The notes beneath the pieces are model-generated. The model did no database searches and had not been told where the DNA came from. It was given only the letters and a program-made list of their open reading frames with translations. DNA of 64,000 bases, from NCBI GenBank assembly GCA_026419785.1, contig JAODTK010003021.1, positions 62,001 through 126,000 on the forward strand, given 5' to 3'. This document shows positions 10,207 to 21,460 of the stretch, piece after piece; positions within the stretch are counted from its first letter, which is position 1, and the number at the start of each line of letters is the position of its first letter. Made by a program: the position numbers and the translations under genes. This stretch comes from Sclerodactyla briareus (lineage: Eukaryota > Echinodermata > Holothuroidea > Dendrochirotida > Sclerodactylidae).

Positions 10207-11900
10207 ATGCCCAGCTTAAACGATAACTTGATCAGGTCTGGGTATGGTCAAGGCTCATACTTGGTAATTTTGTTCCCCATGATGATTCCATGAACCTTAT
10301 TGTTTTTTTGAGGTCAGATCAGGTCAGAGTCCATCGTGAGGTCACCATAGGTCTAAGTCTGAAAACCTTGTAAACATGATAATCAAGAATGGTTTGGTCT
10401 GATCAATTTGCAATTAGGTGTATAGCTTTCTAGATGATAACAGGAACCCTAATTGTTTTTGGTTCAGGTCGGGGGTGGATCTTGGTCGACATAGAAAATT
10501 TGCGAAAATTGAATATTTTGGCCACTTTTGTCTTGTAAACAGATAACGTCACCCCACCTGGTGATGAAGCGCTACTTGGTATGTGTGTTTCCATGATAGT
10601 AACATGACCCCTATAGTTTTGGGTTCAGGTCAGAGGTCATCTGAGGTCACCAAGGTCAAGTCTGAAAACCTTGTAACCACTATAAGTCCAGAATGTTTTG
10701 TTCTGGCTCAAGTTGAAATCAGGTGTATATGTTTCTATTGGAGTACAGGAACCCTATTGTTTCTGGTTCATGTCGGGGGGGTGAATTTTAGTCGAAAATG
10801 CGAAATTGTGAAAATGTGATATTGGCCAATTTTGGCTTGTAACCCCGATAGCTCTACCCCACCCGTATGGCTGAAGCTCATACTTGTATGTGTGTTCCCC
10901 CTAATGAGTGCATGACCCTATAGTTTTGGGGTCAGGTCAGGTCCCATCTGAGGTCCCAGAGGTCAAAGTCTGAAACCTTTAGACACGAAAGTCCAGAATG
11001 GTGGTCTCATCAGGTTGAAATCAGTGTAGAGCTTTCTTGTGTGGAGTACCGGAAAACCCTAATTGTTTCTGTTCAGGTCGGGGTGAATTTTAGTCGAAAT
11101 GGAATTTGTAAAATTTGATATTTGGGCCAATTTTGGCTTGTAAACACTGATAGCGCGACCCCACCCTCGGATGATGAAGCTCATAACTTTTATGTGTGTT
11201 CCCCATGAGAGTACAGACCCTATTGTTTTAGGGTCAGGTACAGAGGTCATCTGCAGGTCACCGGAGGTCAAGTTTCTGAAAACCTTGTAAACACTATAAG
11301 TCACAATTTGTGGTCTGATCAAGAAGTTGAAATTAGGTGTAAAGCTTCCATATGGGGATATAGGAATCCTTTTGTTTTTGGTTCAGGTCAGGAGTGAATT
11401 TTGATGAAAATAGACAATTTTGTTGAAATTTGATAATTTCCGGTCAGCCAATTTGGCTTGTAAACACGGTGACTTGACCCCACCATGAATGGATGAAGCT
11501 CATACCGGTATGTGTGTTCCCCATGATGAGTTCAGAACCCTATTGTTTGGGGTCAGGGCAGAGTTCATCTGAGGTCACCAGAGGTCAAGTCTGAACCTTG
11601 TAACATGCTAAGTCCAGAACGGTTGGTCTGCTCAGGTTGAAATTAGTTTTGTGTATCTCCTTATATGGGGAGTACATGAACCCCAATATTTTGGTTGTGG
11701 TGACGGGCGGGGTGAATGAGGCTATACTGGGTTTGTTGTATTCCCCATGATGAGTACATGAACCCTGTTTTTTGGGGTCCATGGGGTGGAGGTCATCTGA
11801 GGTTACAAGAGTTCAAAGTCTGAAACTTGACATTTAAGTGTGTAGCTTTCTTACCAAGGTTTACAATCATGAACCCTATTAGTTGGTTGTAAGATGGGGA
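10207..11900 (+). repeat. Tandem array of about 300-bp units, 5-6 copies
   Basis: Each unit carries, in order: GGCTTGTAAACAC, ACCCCACC, TGATGAAGCTCATACT, TATGTGTGTTCCCCATGATG, 'accctattg', 'ggtcaggtcagaggtcatctgaggtcacc', 'aaccttgtaaacactataagtccagaatgg' and TTTTGGTTCAGGTCGGGG type phrases. GGCTTGTAA anchors fall near 10535, 10835, 11137 and 11456, giving periods of about 300, 302 and 319. The last unit is truncated and degenerate. It lies wholly in an intron of the 2.6-16.6-kb gene and has no conserved ORF. Divergence between units suggests an old array. Confidence 0.85.
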
Positions 11901-12258
11901 CCTATTTGTCAGAACTTATGTTTTTGGCCCCCCCCTCTAATGATCTTGGTACTACTCATCCCATTTGTCCGTGTGTCTGGCTATGGGTTGACAGAAACCG
12001 TCAGGAATCACTAACCTTTTGCTTTCTGGTTACCAATTCCGATCTGCTTAACCAAAAATTGTCCCGATTCGGAACCTCCAATAATTCGGATTGTACAATA
12101 ACCTTGTTGAACTTCTGACCTGTTTAGTGGTGAGCATCCTCACTTATAACTGTGAACAGGTCATTGGTTCTATTGTGAGGACGAATCACTCTCTCCCTCT
12201 CCCCCCTCGCTCCCCCACCCCGGCCATGTCTTTGATGTAACTAATCTTCGTCATGCAG

Positions 12259-12377
12259 AGAAGGGGACCGATATGATGTCCAGCAGGAGTATGCGTTCCA
12301 TGAGGATGCGGGCGATGGACGAGGGGGCTAAATATACGGTGGATTGGCCCTTCGAGGAGAAGGACAGTAACCTCAGG
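12259..12377 (+). CDS. Candidate exon 6 of the unidentified gene
   Basis: It starts after CGTCATGCAG and ends at CTCAGG|GTATTC, 119 bp. With two bases completing the incoming codon it is open for 39 codons: a Met/Arg/Ser run (SSRSMRSMRMRAMDEGAK) and then YTVDWPFEEKDSNLR. It ends in phase 0, which matches the phase-0 exon at 13622. The exon needs a donor exon ending in phase 1, so an undetected exon may lie between 9240 and 12258. No domain recognised. Confidence 0.5.
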
Positions 12378-12417
12378 GTATTCTAAATACGTATAGAAGT
12401 TAGGTAGGACGTTACGT

Positions 12418-12895
12418 GTTTGGAATGTGGTGTTTGCTTTCAGCTCCAGTGGTGCAGAACGTTTTGCCACATCAGCTCCAGTGGTGGCAAATGTTTGCCA
12501 CCATCATCTCCAGTGGGGCAGATGTTTGCCCACCTCAGCTCCAGTGTGGCAAAGTTGCCACCATCAGCTTCAGTGTGAACAGAAGGGGTTCCCCACAATA
12601 TTATGAGGATAATACGATCGGTAATCCGCCATTCAATGCGGTCTATCACTATCATGTCGTCGGTTTGTAGGTTTGGAATGTTTGTGGTTGCTTATCAGCT
12701 CCAGTGGTGGCAGAACGTTTGCCACCCTCAGCTCCATTGGTGGCAGAAGTTTGGCCACCATCAGCTCCCTTGTGGGGCAGAATGATTTGCCCATCAGCTT
12801 CAGTGTGACAGAGTTCCCCACATATTATGAAGGATAATACTATCGTGTATCCGTCCATTCAATGCTGTCTATCACTATCATGTAGTACACTGTAT
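12418..12895 (+). repeat. Duplicated block with nested hairpin repeats
   Basis: Two blocks, about 12418-12660 and 12668-12895, share the same order of phrases from GTTTGGAATGT through CAGCTTCAGTGTG to TCAATGCGGTCTATCACTAT. Inside each, a shorter unit of about 30-35 bp (TCAGCTCCAGTGGTGGCA) repeats three or four times. Several units form inverted repeats such as GGTGGCAAA-TG-TTTGCCACC. The ORFs across it are by-products of the repeat. It lies in the intron after the exon at 12259. Confidence 0.75.
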
Positions 12896-13411
12896 CAACT
12901 TTAGGACCTGGAATTGGTATACGTGGAGTACCAGTAACAGGTTAGGTGTATCAATAGAGTCAAATGGGCAATTGATGACGTCACTTATTGCTATACCTCT
13001 CTCCTAAGAAAGAGTGAGGGGTTGGGGTAATTCCTGTGTTGGTGACAGGTACCCTCACATAAGCTTGCCCTTCCTCCTAAAGCGGGTATGTGGGACAGTG
13101 TTATGGTAAAATGCTCATTCGTCCTATTTATGAGGCTCTGGGTTCTATCGCTACAGAAGAGACGATCCTTCTCTATGCTTGCAATTCTTGGTTGAGTCAT
13201 ACTAGGGGATTTCTTAATGGGACCTCCCCCCTTTGTGTTTGGTACTCCGCATGAGCAGTGGAATAGAGATGATCCAGTTCCCCCATCCTCCCCCCCTTAC
13301 ATCCCCTACAACTCGAATTGAGGCAATGGGAGCGCTACCTAAACCACAGGTTTGCAGATTGAGGCATAGAACAACATATCACTGTACCTCCTCTCTCAAG
13401 TATGAATGATG

Positions 13412-13453
13412 CCTTGCATGTACATTTCACGTCCTTGCATGTACATTTCACGT
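13412..13453. repeat. Perfect 21-bp tandem duplication
   Basis: The stretch starting CCTTGCATGTACATTTCACG is repeated immediately with no mismatch. It is intronic and has no evident function. Confidence 0.85.
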
Positions 13454-13621
13454 CCACTTCCCACACTGACTTGGGTCGATCAGGGGTCGTCAGAGGCAAA
13501 GTGAAGATGCTGGAGACTCTTCCAAAACTGGATCAATTTTACTGAATGCCCTACCCACAGTATGTTCCTAAATGAGAATCTAGTCAACAAGGTCTCATTG
13601 CCATGTATCTATCTCTTCCAG

Positions 13622-13699
13622 ATTGATGCCCCCACCACCATCCCTCTCAGCCGGATTGACCACCCCAAAGTCGCTACTTTCACGGTCGGATATAGCCAG
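13622..13699 (+). CDS. Candidate exon 7, followed by a GC donor
   Basis: A pyrimidine-rich acceptor (ATCTATCTCTTCCAG) precedes 78 bp, exactly 26 codons, fully open in phase 0: IDAPTTIPLSRIDHPKVATF then TVGYSQ. The 3' junction is CCAG|GCAAGT, which is the consensus of the rare GC-AG intron class. Its phase agrees with both the exon ending at 12377 and the exon starting at 16253, which is the best argument that these three belong to one transcript. Family not recognised. Confidence 0.55.
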
Positions 13700-13705
13700 G
13701 CAAGT

Positions 13706-16252
13706 TAGTGATCCTTAATCTTCTCATCATTCATTATTTGTATGCAGCCTGCCATTTTTGGGGGTAGGGAGGTAAGAAGGTAATGTCGATGGTTTCTCCT
13801 ACAGAGAGAGAAAGTATCATATTTTTGCCTACGCTGGCCCCATCCTATAGTCAAGTGTTTCTCATTAGTAACATTTCCATACCAGTGATTGGCTTCTATA
13901 ATGTGATTTTTCTTTCATGAAGTCTTGATGCCTCTCTCCGATTTTTCCTAGGTATGCAATTTGTTTTGCGTGCTGATATCATGCATGTAGCTCAGTCTGG
14001 ATAGCTGCAGTTTTTTTTCTTCCATCTCTTCATCTGATCTTCAAATTAATCAGATGATATAGTGTTCACTGTATTTTACAGCATAGATTGTGAATTAGGG
14101 TGACAAGCCCCTAAACTGACCTCTAAACTGAAGTAGCCTCCAAGGGTTTATTTGTGAGAGTGATTTTTGCCTATAGAGCAGAATGTGGTACCACACCCAA
14201 TTCCCAATTGGTTGCTACCACACACTGTGCTCAAGTACCATTCACGAGTCTCCTCACTCGGTGCCAACTCCTACATGTGGGTATGTGAACAATCAAGTAT
14301 GTATGCCTTGTTAACCAAGATGATCTTGGGGTGCTTTCATTCCCAACTGTAAGAGGTCTGTGGTTTGCGTAGGCTTATAATGTACTGAAATTAGCTAGGT
14401 TTTGGACATTTCAGTTTCTCAGCCCACCCCTGAGACATGTCTGTTGTGTCAAATAGTGTACGCTCATCATAGATCAACTAAAAGTCACTCCATAGAACTA
14501 TTTGAAGAATCAATTTAAATTATTTTCAGTTATATATTGTTATATATGTTAGTATTGGTGAGAGTTGGATCATGTGTTGGAATTTGTATATGAGACCCTG
14601 TCATTAGTTGCATGTTGCTCTCCCCACTACAAGGTTTTATTGCGAGGTTTTGCACCGATTTAGACATGCATGTGGTTAATTGGTGACCTGGGTACCAGTT
14701 CATCCAGATGACTGGTGAATACTGACGGCCGTGGCTGATCATCGCTTCTCTGAGTAGTCTTTTGTCGCTTTTCGGTTCCCCTCGCCACGAACAAAAGAAT
14801 GGATCCAGTGATATTCCATTATTTTATGTTCACCTGCTACCAAGGAAGAACCATTTACAAGCCTATCCTAGTTTCTGATGATGGAATATTTTGACCATTT
14901 GGGAAGTCTGTTCCAATAAACTTTTCCCAGCATGCACCTTGCCCAGGCCATCGCTTGTTCTCCTCCTCATTCACTCTGTTGGCCAAGTGGCCCTCGACAT
15001 TCTCCCAGGTGACAACCAAGGATTCTCAACAACCACCAACCAGCTTCTACAGATATTGTCCAAGGATCTAAGAAACTCTGGCTGCTGTCTTTAAATTTGT
15101 CTTGGTATTGGCTATGTCTCAGCCAGTGGTTGGTTCCTTCAAAGGCCAATGGTCATGTATACGTGACTGGACCCTTCGGTACTTCCTATTCGCTGCTTAT
15201 GACTTCAAACCACCGACCGATAAGGCACAATCAGTCATTGCCAAATTTGCCAAGTGACATCATGGGGGGACATCCAGGGGGGTGGGGGTGGTGGGGGGGG
15301 GGAACAACAGCATAATCCCTTATAATACAAAGCAATGTAAAAATGTATTTTTGAAATCTGTACCCCAACAAACAATCTATTAATGGGATCCAAATGAAAC
15401 CATACAAAATTGTTCACAAAATATTGAAAGAGTCTCATTCAATTATAAGTGAATACCTTTTCTGACTTTCTGTAATCATGAACACGAGAATGCATCCTTG
15501 CATTGTTCCCCCTCCCCCGTGGTCACGTGGTGTCGTATGTTCCCCAAATTTCTCCAAAGTCAATTGAAATGCATGTACCTAAACAAGGCAATATGCTGTA
15601 ACCTCCAAATTTGGGGTGTGGTTTTAAAATGTCCTCTGCTCACCTGTGCTAGTTTGAAGCACATTGTCACATGACCATTGGCCTTTAATCTTGTTATTGT
15701 CTGTCTGGCATGATGAAGCCATCCATGGCTGTAATAGGACCTTGAGTGCCAGATTGCTATCTATAAAGACTACAAAGACTATCTGTATGCTACAACCTTG
15801 TTGTGATGGATCCTGATCATTTTCTCATCATGGTAACTTGTTCTACTCATTCTGTTTTGATCTCCAATTATTCGCTCATAGTTTTGCTTTTCTTCCCACA
15901 TTAACAGGTCCTACTGTACACCCAAATTGGCAAACTTTATCTGAGCGAACAATCAATTACTCTGGTCACAGATATCATTGCAAACTGCTTTGATTGATGT
16001 CCGGTCCCCCGACTGCCTATTAACCAAGGACCCCCCTGTTTTCTTCTCTTTTTCTCTCCACATGTGCTGCCGTTCCACCCACCGGTACTTCGCCTACATC
16101 CGACCGAACCAAATCGCCGGAAATGGTTTGGGTTCAAAAAATGTATCATTCTATTGTTTTGTATCTCCGAAACTTGCTAATATTGTCTTTTTTTTCCCCC
16201 TTCATCTGACATATGAATCAATGAATTTTGTTTATGAATAATTAGAGAGTAG
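13706..16252. other. Last intron of the unidentified gene
   Basis: About 2.5 kb. It holds a dispersed repeat at 15130-15700. An ORF at 14891-15094 has a fairly protein-like 3' half but no donor, and I could not place it in the gene by phase. A Pro/Ser/Thr-rich stretch near 16055-16130 (AVPPTGTSPTSDRTKSPEM) could be part of an undetected exon. Confidence 0.4.
15130..15700 (+). repeat. Dispersed repeat, copy 1 (partner at 21690)
   Basis: It shares with 21690-22190 in the same order: TCAAAGGCCAATGGTCATGT, a 'ttcggtacttc' phrase, 'aaggcacaatcag', a long A-rich stretch with 'aacaaac..' and GGGATCC, AATACCTTTTCTG, ACCTCCAAATTTGGGGTGTG, and finally ACATGACCATTGGCCTT. A poly-G stretch (about 15270-15302) interrupts this copy. 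No coding capacity is apparent. Confidence 0.7.
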
Positions 16253-16627
16253 GAGGGCCGGACCAGGGGATCCGCTCCCCATAGAATATCGTCCCCAATA
16301 TCTCCGGGCAAGACTCGTCACCCTGAAGACGCCTTGAGCCCCAGTTTCATCAAACGTTCGCAGCCCCTTTTTGATGACGGTCGAGGAGGTCCGTCAGGCC
16401 TGACCGGCCACGTCCGGAGGCTGAGCGGCAGTGGCAGGATGACGGAGTCACTCACTCGGTTCAGTCCAGCTACCAGTTTAGGCGGCCGACCTGTCGATTC
16501 CGTCTCCCGACCACTGGACCTTAGCTCCTCCGTGACTTTGAGTAGGGTCAGTCTCCAGGGACAGGATGCGAGCCATCTCCAATCTCAAACACTTGCAGGA
16601 CAGCCATTCTGGATGGCGCACCACTAA
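16253..16627 (+). CDS. Terminal coding exon of the unidentified gene
   Basis: It opens after AGAGAGTAG, downstream of a T/C-rich stretch at 16185-16205, in phase 0 and is open for 124 codons to TAA at 16625-16627. The protein is Ser/Arg/Pro-rich: HPEDALSPSFIKRSQPLFDD, then GRGGPSGLTGHVRRLSGSG, then repeated Ser-Arg-Pro-Leu motifs, ending TLAGQPFWMAHH. Codon usage is GC-rich like the other exons, in contrast to the AT-rich flanks. The composition resembles a disordered, phosphorylatable tail (RRLSGS resembles a basophilic kinase site); that is inference. I do not recognise the family. No AATAAA signal was seen in the next few hundred bases. Confidence 0.6.
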   Translation, partial: EGRTRGSAPHRISSPISPGKTRHPEDALSPSFIKRSQPLFDDGRGGPSGLTGHVRRLSGSGRMTESLTRFSPATSLGGRPVDSVSRPLDLSSSVTLSRVSLQGQDASHLQSQTLAGQPFWMAHH

Positions 16628-17089
16628 GACAGACACTGGATTGGATCGGCTGCTGTGACAGTTTGTATGTAGTGTGTAAATGTTTTTTTCGGCCATTTGG
16701 AGCTTGTTGAATTTATCATCGGAGGATGACCATTGCACAACGGATTCTTCTCGAGCAGATGGCCACTTGGCCAATAGGTTTTCATCGTGTGTCAACTAAT
16801 TGTACATATTCAATCGCCGCTCCATGTGCAGTTGTAAACTATTTATTTCTGATGATCAAATAAGTCTTTCACTCTGAGCTCCTGGTAGTTAGTGGACATG
16901 AATACTGAGGGAATGTGGTTGAAGGTCACATTAATGAAGAGGACAAAACATAGGGAGCTGATTACAACAGTCAGTTGAAGATGAGATAAGGTGATATGTC
17001 ACATTGGCAATCATTTTGGGGATGCTCCCTGCTTCTTTTCTAGAATAGCTCACAATAGTTTTTAGTCCATTCCGGAGTAGTCTTTGATT

Positions 17090-17745
17090 TCTGTCTTGCC
17101 TGGATGAAGTTCAGGAGGAGAGTCGGCGATCAGTTTACTGTCTGCGTGTGAAAATGTGCACAATATGTGCGTGTGTTGTATGTCACACTTTTTTGTTAGC
17201 TGAGTTTCTCTGAACTTTGTATGTGTTACAATGTTGAGTGAACATCATCTGATAGGGATTTGGGCATAAAATTGGCCTTATTCCATAAATTACGAGCACC
17301 GTAGCAGCTCAAGTGTGTATTGGCACAAAAAGACAGGATATTCGGTAAACGAACTGATTAGATTTCAGCTTGAAATAAGCAAATTAAGTAGTCCAAATTT
17401 CATGATTTATGCAAAAATTCAAAGTTGTTAAGATTCTCACAAAACTTGTTGAATATGGTCTACCTCCAGTCGAGAGATTTAAACACAAATTCACAGTCAT
17501 TGAAAGTGTTCATTCGCATAATGTAAGCAAAATTTTGAAGATATTGTTTGAATTTCATGAAACTTGATAGGTGTAATTAGCCTTTGGTTCTGAATAATTT
17601 AAAATGTTATTTGAGATCATTCAGTGTATCTGATTAGGCATAATTCATGCAAATTTGTTGAATTCAAATAAAACTTAGTTAGAGAAGGGGTCACCGGAGG
17701 TCCAAATAAAGTCTCCAATTTGCATATTTCATGCAAATGTTCTAT
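17090..17745 (+). repeat. Dispersed 'GTCTCGCCT' element, copy 4
   Basis: The head GTCTTGCCTGGATGAAGTTC with AGGAGAGTCGGCGATCAG matches the head at 27643 (GTCTCGCCTGAACAACGTTC). ACGAACTGATTAGATTTCAG follows, then units of about 100-115 bp with 'tcacaaaacttgttgaatatgg' and 'tgcataa..tatgcaaa' phrases. No clear closing GGCGAGAC was found, so the 3' end may be truncated. Confidence 0.65.
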
Positions 17746-19738
17746 TTATTCATGCGTTCAACATTCAGTCCCAATTAATTGGGAAGTGGGGCTGGCCATT
17801 GGTCGATACCGTATATGTGGGGGGGGGGGGGCTGAAAAAACTATAGCCACCGTAATGTTGCTTTCAGATTCTGCTGTTATTATCTGTCAATTAGAAACTT
17901 GCTCTCTTTTTACCTGGAACAACCTGAATATCCCACAGTAATAACCACCTATCTAGAGACAGGCAAGAATAGTGATTGCAGAGAACCGGCTTCTTCCATG
18001 GAGCCAGAATATGGAGTGTCCAGAATTTTTGTTGAATCTTAGATAAACTGTTAGGTCAATGAAAAAAGATTGGAAACTGATTAACAGGAGGTTAAAGGTG
18101 ACATGGAAAATCCACGGCAGATAATGGTCATGACATCCCTTGGAGCAACTTGTTCTTCATGAAATAGTTTACATTTAGTTGATTCCTAGTTTGTTTGTAG
18201 TTTTCATCAGAGATGGGGTGTGGTGTGTAGCACAACCATTAATTCCATATTACAGTACTGCGAGTTTGAAATTTTCATTTCAGCAATCAGAAATTCCCAT
18301 CCCATTCTAGACAGATATATTAACAAAATAATATGCATCCTCCATTAGCCCGGGGTAACCCCAGGGAAATGATGGCTGTCAGTTTTTATTTGATAGAACT
18401 TTTTTTGCAAATAGTAGTTTGCTGGTCTGTGATTATTCAACCGACAATACACCGTCTGATTCTCTGATTCTTCCCGCGTTACACCGCATACGCTATTAGC
18501 GAGTGTCAGTCGCCCTTAATATTGTTTAGGATAGTAAAAATAGTTTTACCAGGCCGGAGTCTAGCACTTCACTTTTCAGTGTTTTATATGTACATTAACA
18601 GAGTCAGAAAAGTGATATGAAAAGTGTTTTTTTTTCTTTCTTTTTGCACAAGAGCATTTGAGAGAAGAATTGGTGTGAATAGTTGTTCAGCATTTCGACC
18701 AGTTTATTGGGGAAGCAAACATGTTAAGTCTCTTCGTTGTTTGTTGGCCGTGGAAAAAATAACATAGATAAGGAACTATTTTGAGGACCACCAGTCTGTT
18801 GAAGTTAGTGCAATGACAGTAAGCCAGGAGATTGTTGGTGGCTAAGTTCCAATAGTTCATTTCGTTAGTTATATCATTATGCAACGATGTTATATAATTC
18901 TCCCATTGTCCTTTGAATAGAGAAGCCATCAAAATTTCTTATGTTTTCTCAAGTTTCTTTCTCAGATTGTATAGTATACATTCCCACCTAATAGGAGACT
19001 TGCACTCTTGGAGATTACTCGTGCTAAAGACGAAACAGATGATGTAAAAAGGTTAAAGCATTAATGATGTTGCACCCGATGATATTTAAGGGGGGATGGT
19101 GGTTGTGGGTGGAAGGGTTTTGGGGTCAATGTTTGACAGCCTATATTTTGATGTGTATATCAGCCAGTAAGACCAATATGTTTTCCTCTATGTTGCATGG
19201 TCATAGGGAAATCATATGAATTTTGCAGCCATCGCCATGGTAACCAAGCTAGACCCCTGATTGATTCAAACTGGGAAACCACTGTAATTAAATGATGCAA
19301 GTACTCATTAACTCAATATTGGGCTGCAAGGCGCATACGTGTGATAAAGCCGTATTCTTCGATTGTTTGTTATGGCAACCACAATCAACAAATGAGATTT
19401 CAGTTTGTCATCTTGGGACCTATTGTTGGGACATCAAAAAAAAGGAAAAGATGGGTTTTGTAGATAAAAATTGTTTCCATATGCAAGTCAAATTGGTATG
19501 TGTACTGCGTTTGTTATTGAGTTACATCTGTTCCTGTGACTAACACCGTCAATTTCCATATTTCGAGAAAGTGCCGTTTGGTAATAGGAATTCCAACAAA
19601 ATAGTGTCAGTGCATCAGCCTGTATCAATATAATAAGGTAGAAACTATAGCTTTTTCCAGGCATATGGCAATTTCAGGCGAAAGTTTCTCCGGGATTAGT
19701 TTGTGCATTACCAGTTTCGTGAAATTTGGAAAATGTTT
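17746..19738. other. Non-coding stretch
   Basis: It holds a poly-G run at about 17819-17830 and otherwise AT-rich sequence. No ORF, RNA gene or repeat can be supported. Confidence 0.4.
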
Positions 19739-20038
19739 TCAAACGCAGCGATAAAATGGTGAATTTTTTAGGTGCCTGCAAGGCCCCTCTTGATTTGTCA
19801 TTCCATGTGGGTTAGTGAATAGTGTTTCTTGCAAATCGGGAGTTGACACCCTGGAATTATGGGCTTCCCAGAAACTCCTTATCAATTCCCCTAGTATTCC
19901 TACAGTGAAACATATGAGTACCATACCAGCTAACTTGAGATTTGTCTGATAGGCCCTATTGGTTCCTGTTGTTGCTGCATATCCGACAAGACTGTTTTTG
20001 CCCTCTGTCCCTCCCACAAGGAGATATCCTCTATCCAT
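19739..20038 (-). CDS. Hypothetical 99-aa protein with one membrane segment
   Basis: The ORF is intact from ATG to TGA, with an in-frame stop three codons upstream of the ATG. Residues about 36-54 (LAGMVLICFTVGILGELI) form a plausible membrane segment, followed by a polar tail. An acceptor-like CCCCTACAG lies about 50 bases upstream on this strand, so it may be an internal or terminal exon. Composition is more protein-like than most ORFs here, but I recognise no family and see no neighbouring gene. It could be chance. Confidence 0.22.
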   Translation of the reverse strand: MDRGYLLVGGTEGKNSLVGYAATTGTNRAYQTNLKLAGMVLICFTVGILGELIRSFWEAHNSRVSTPDLQETLFTNPHGMTNQEGPCRHLKNSPFYRCV

Positions 20039-21460
20039 GAATATTCACTGTTGTAGCTGGTACAGGCACTGTAGGGGAATCAAGTTTATATCTGAATCTT
20101 AGTATAATTAGCCTTAGCAGTGATTTTCATGTGGTTTTATCAGTTTTATCGCGACCATTCGTCATGCCAACATGGCAACCATCTCTTGCCCCGGGAAGAT
20201 GGATTGTGTGAACCTCGGGAGCAAGGCACTTTACACAAACATGCAGAGTAGGAGATGTCCTTCAGACTTGATGCATTGTCCCTGTGGATGGAGAGAGATT
20301 ACCCAGACCACCTTTCAATCCTTATCCACATCCTGTAAATGGCGCTTACTGCCGGCCATGGAAAATTTGATGTGCATATGTCTCCATCATTCGAATGTGG
20401 TAAATGCTCTCAGCGTTAGGAAAAATGGAATATTAGAGTCTGTGTGAGAATATTTAGTTTGTGCACATCTCCTCCGAGGAGGATTTTGCAACCCCCTTCT
20501 TTTTGTACATTCTCCAAGTAGGTCATGACGTCAATCGCCCTCAGCGCCAGCTGATTTCTCTAGGTACTGCGGCCAGTATCCGAGCAGCCGGATATCCAGC
20601 AGGAGAGAGATTTTCGGCTAGATTGGTGATCCGATCGCAGTGCCTCTCACAGGTAGTTCTGCCACATTCTGTCCAACCCTTACAGTTTTACAGAAGAGTC
20701 TGCAAAAAAGTGCCCTGTCGAGTGTCCAGTGTTGTTGGGGAATTAAATTTTACCTACATTTCTCTTTGTATATTTCAGTGTTGAATTCTTTGAACAAACA
20801 TGCTATGATTGTTCTTGGCTATTTTTTTTTATCTAACGTAATTAGAAGTGTACTATATGTGCTCAAGAAATACGCAAATTGTGTTCCTGTCTGTTGATTC
20901 TGTCAGAGAAAAACATACCAAAGTGTTTTCAAATTCGGAAACACTCCATTGCGATTTTTAAGGCTTGAAAATGCACCTTTTGCACATCCTTGGACCCAGA
21001 AGAGGAGGGAAAAAATCAAAAAAGCAACCACCCCCCCCCCTCCCATTATGATGAAATCCTGTGCATATATTCCACATATTCACCAGTAGCTGGGGGGTGC
21101 TCTAACCAAAAAAATTGGGGAGAGAAATTAGGAGAGGATAAAAAACGGGAAATGGACGAGGGACGGAGGAAAACAGGATATGATGAAATCGTTGGGGAGA
21201 CCAGTTTTAGAAAGGGTGGAATTAATTGAATAATTACAAGAATTATGTTAAAAATGACATTGGTGTAATGGGGTTATGGTGAGGTACGAGGAAGCATTTT
21301 TTCACGCCCGCCATGAAATCAGTGATTCACCTACCACCCCCCCCTTGTCACTTTCGTCAGCAAATGGAAACCCGGGCAGAATTGTCCAAATCGGGGATAA
21401 ATTGTCTTGCCCCCCTGACTCGGAAGTCTGGCTACGCGGCTGCTGAGACCGTAAATTACA
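20039..21460. other. Non-coding stretch
   Basis: It holds a poly-C run near 21029-21040 and a purine-rich stretch at 21000-21230. The ORFs at 20172, 20461 and 20990 lack splice context or conserved character, so I do not call them. Confidence 0.35.

Noticed and set aside
14891..15094. ORF with a protein-like stretch (QLLQILSKDLRNSGCCL) as a further exon
   Set aside because: There is no donor site that keeps the frame, and it overlaps the edge of a dispersed repeat. I left it as an intron feature.
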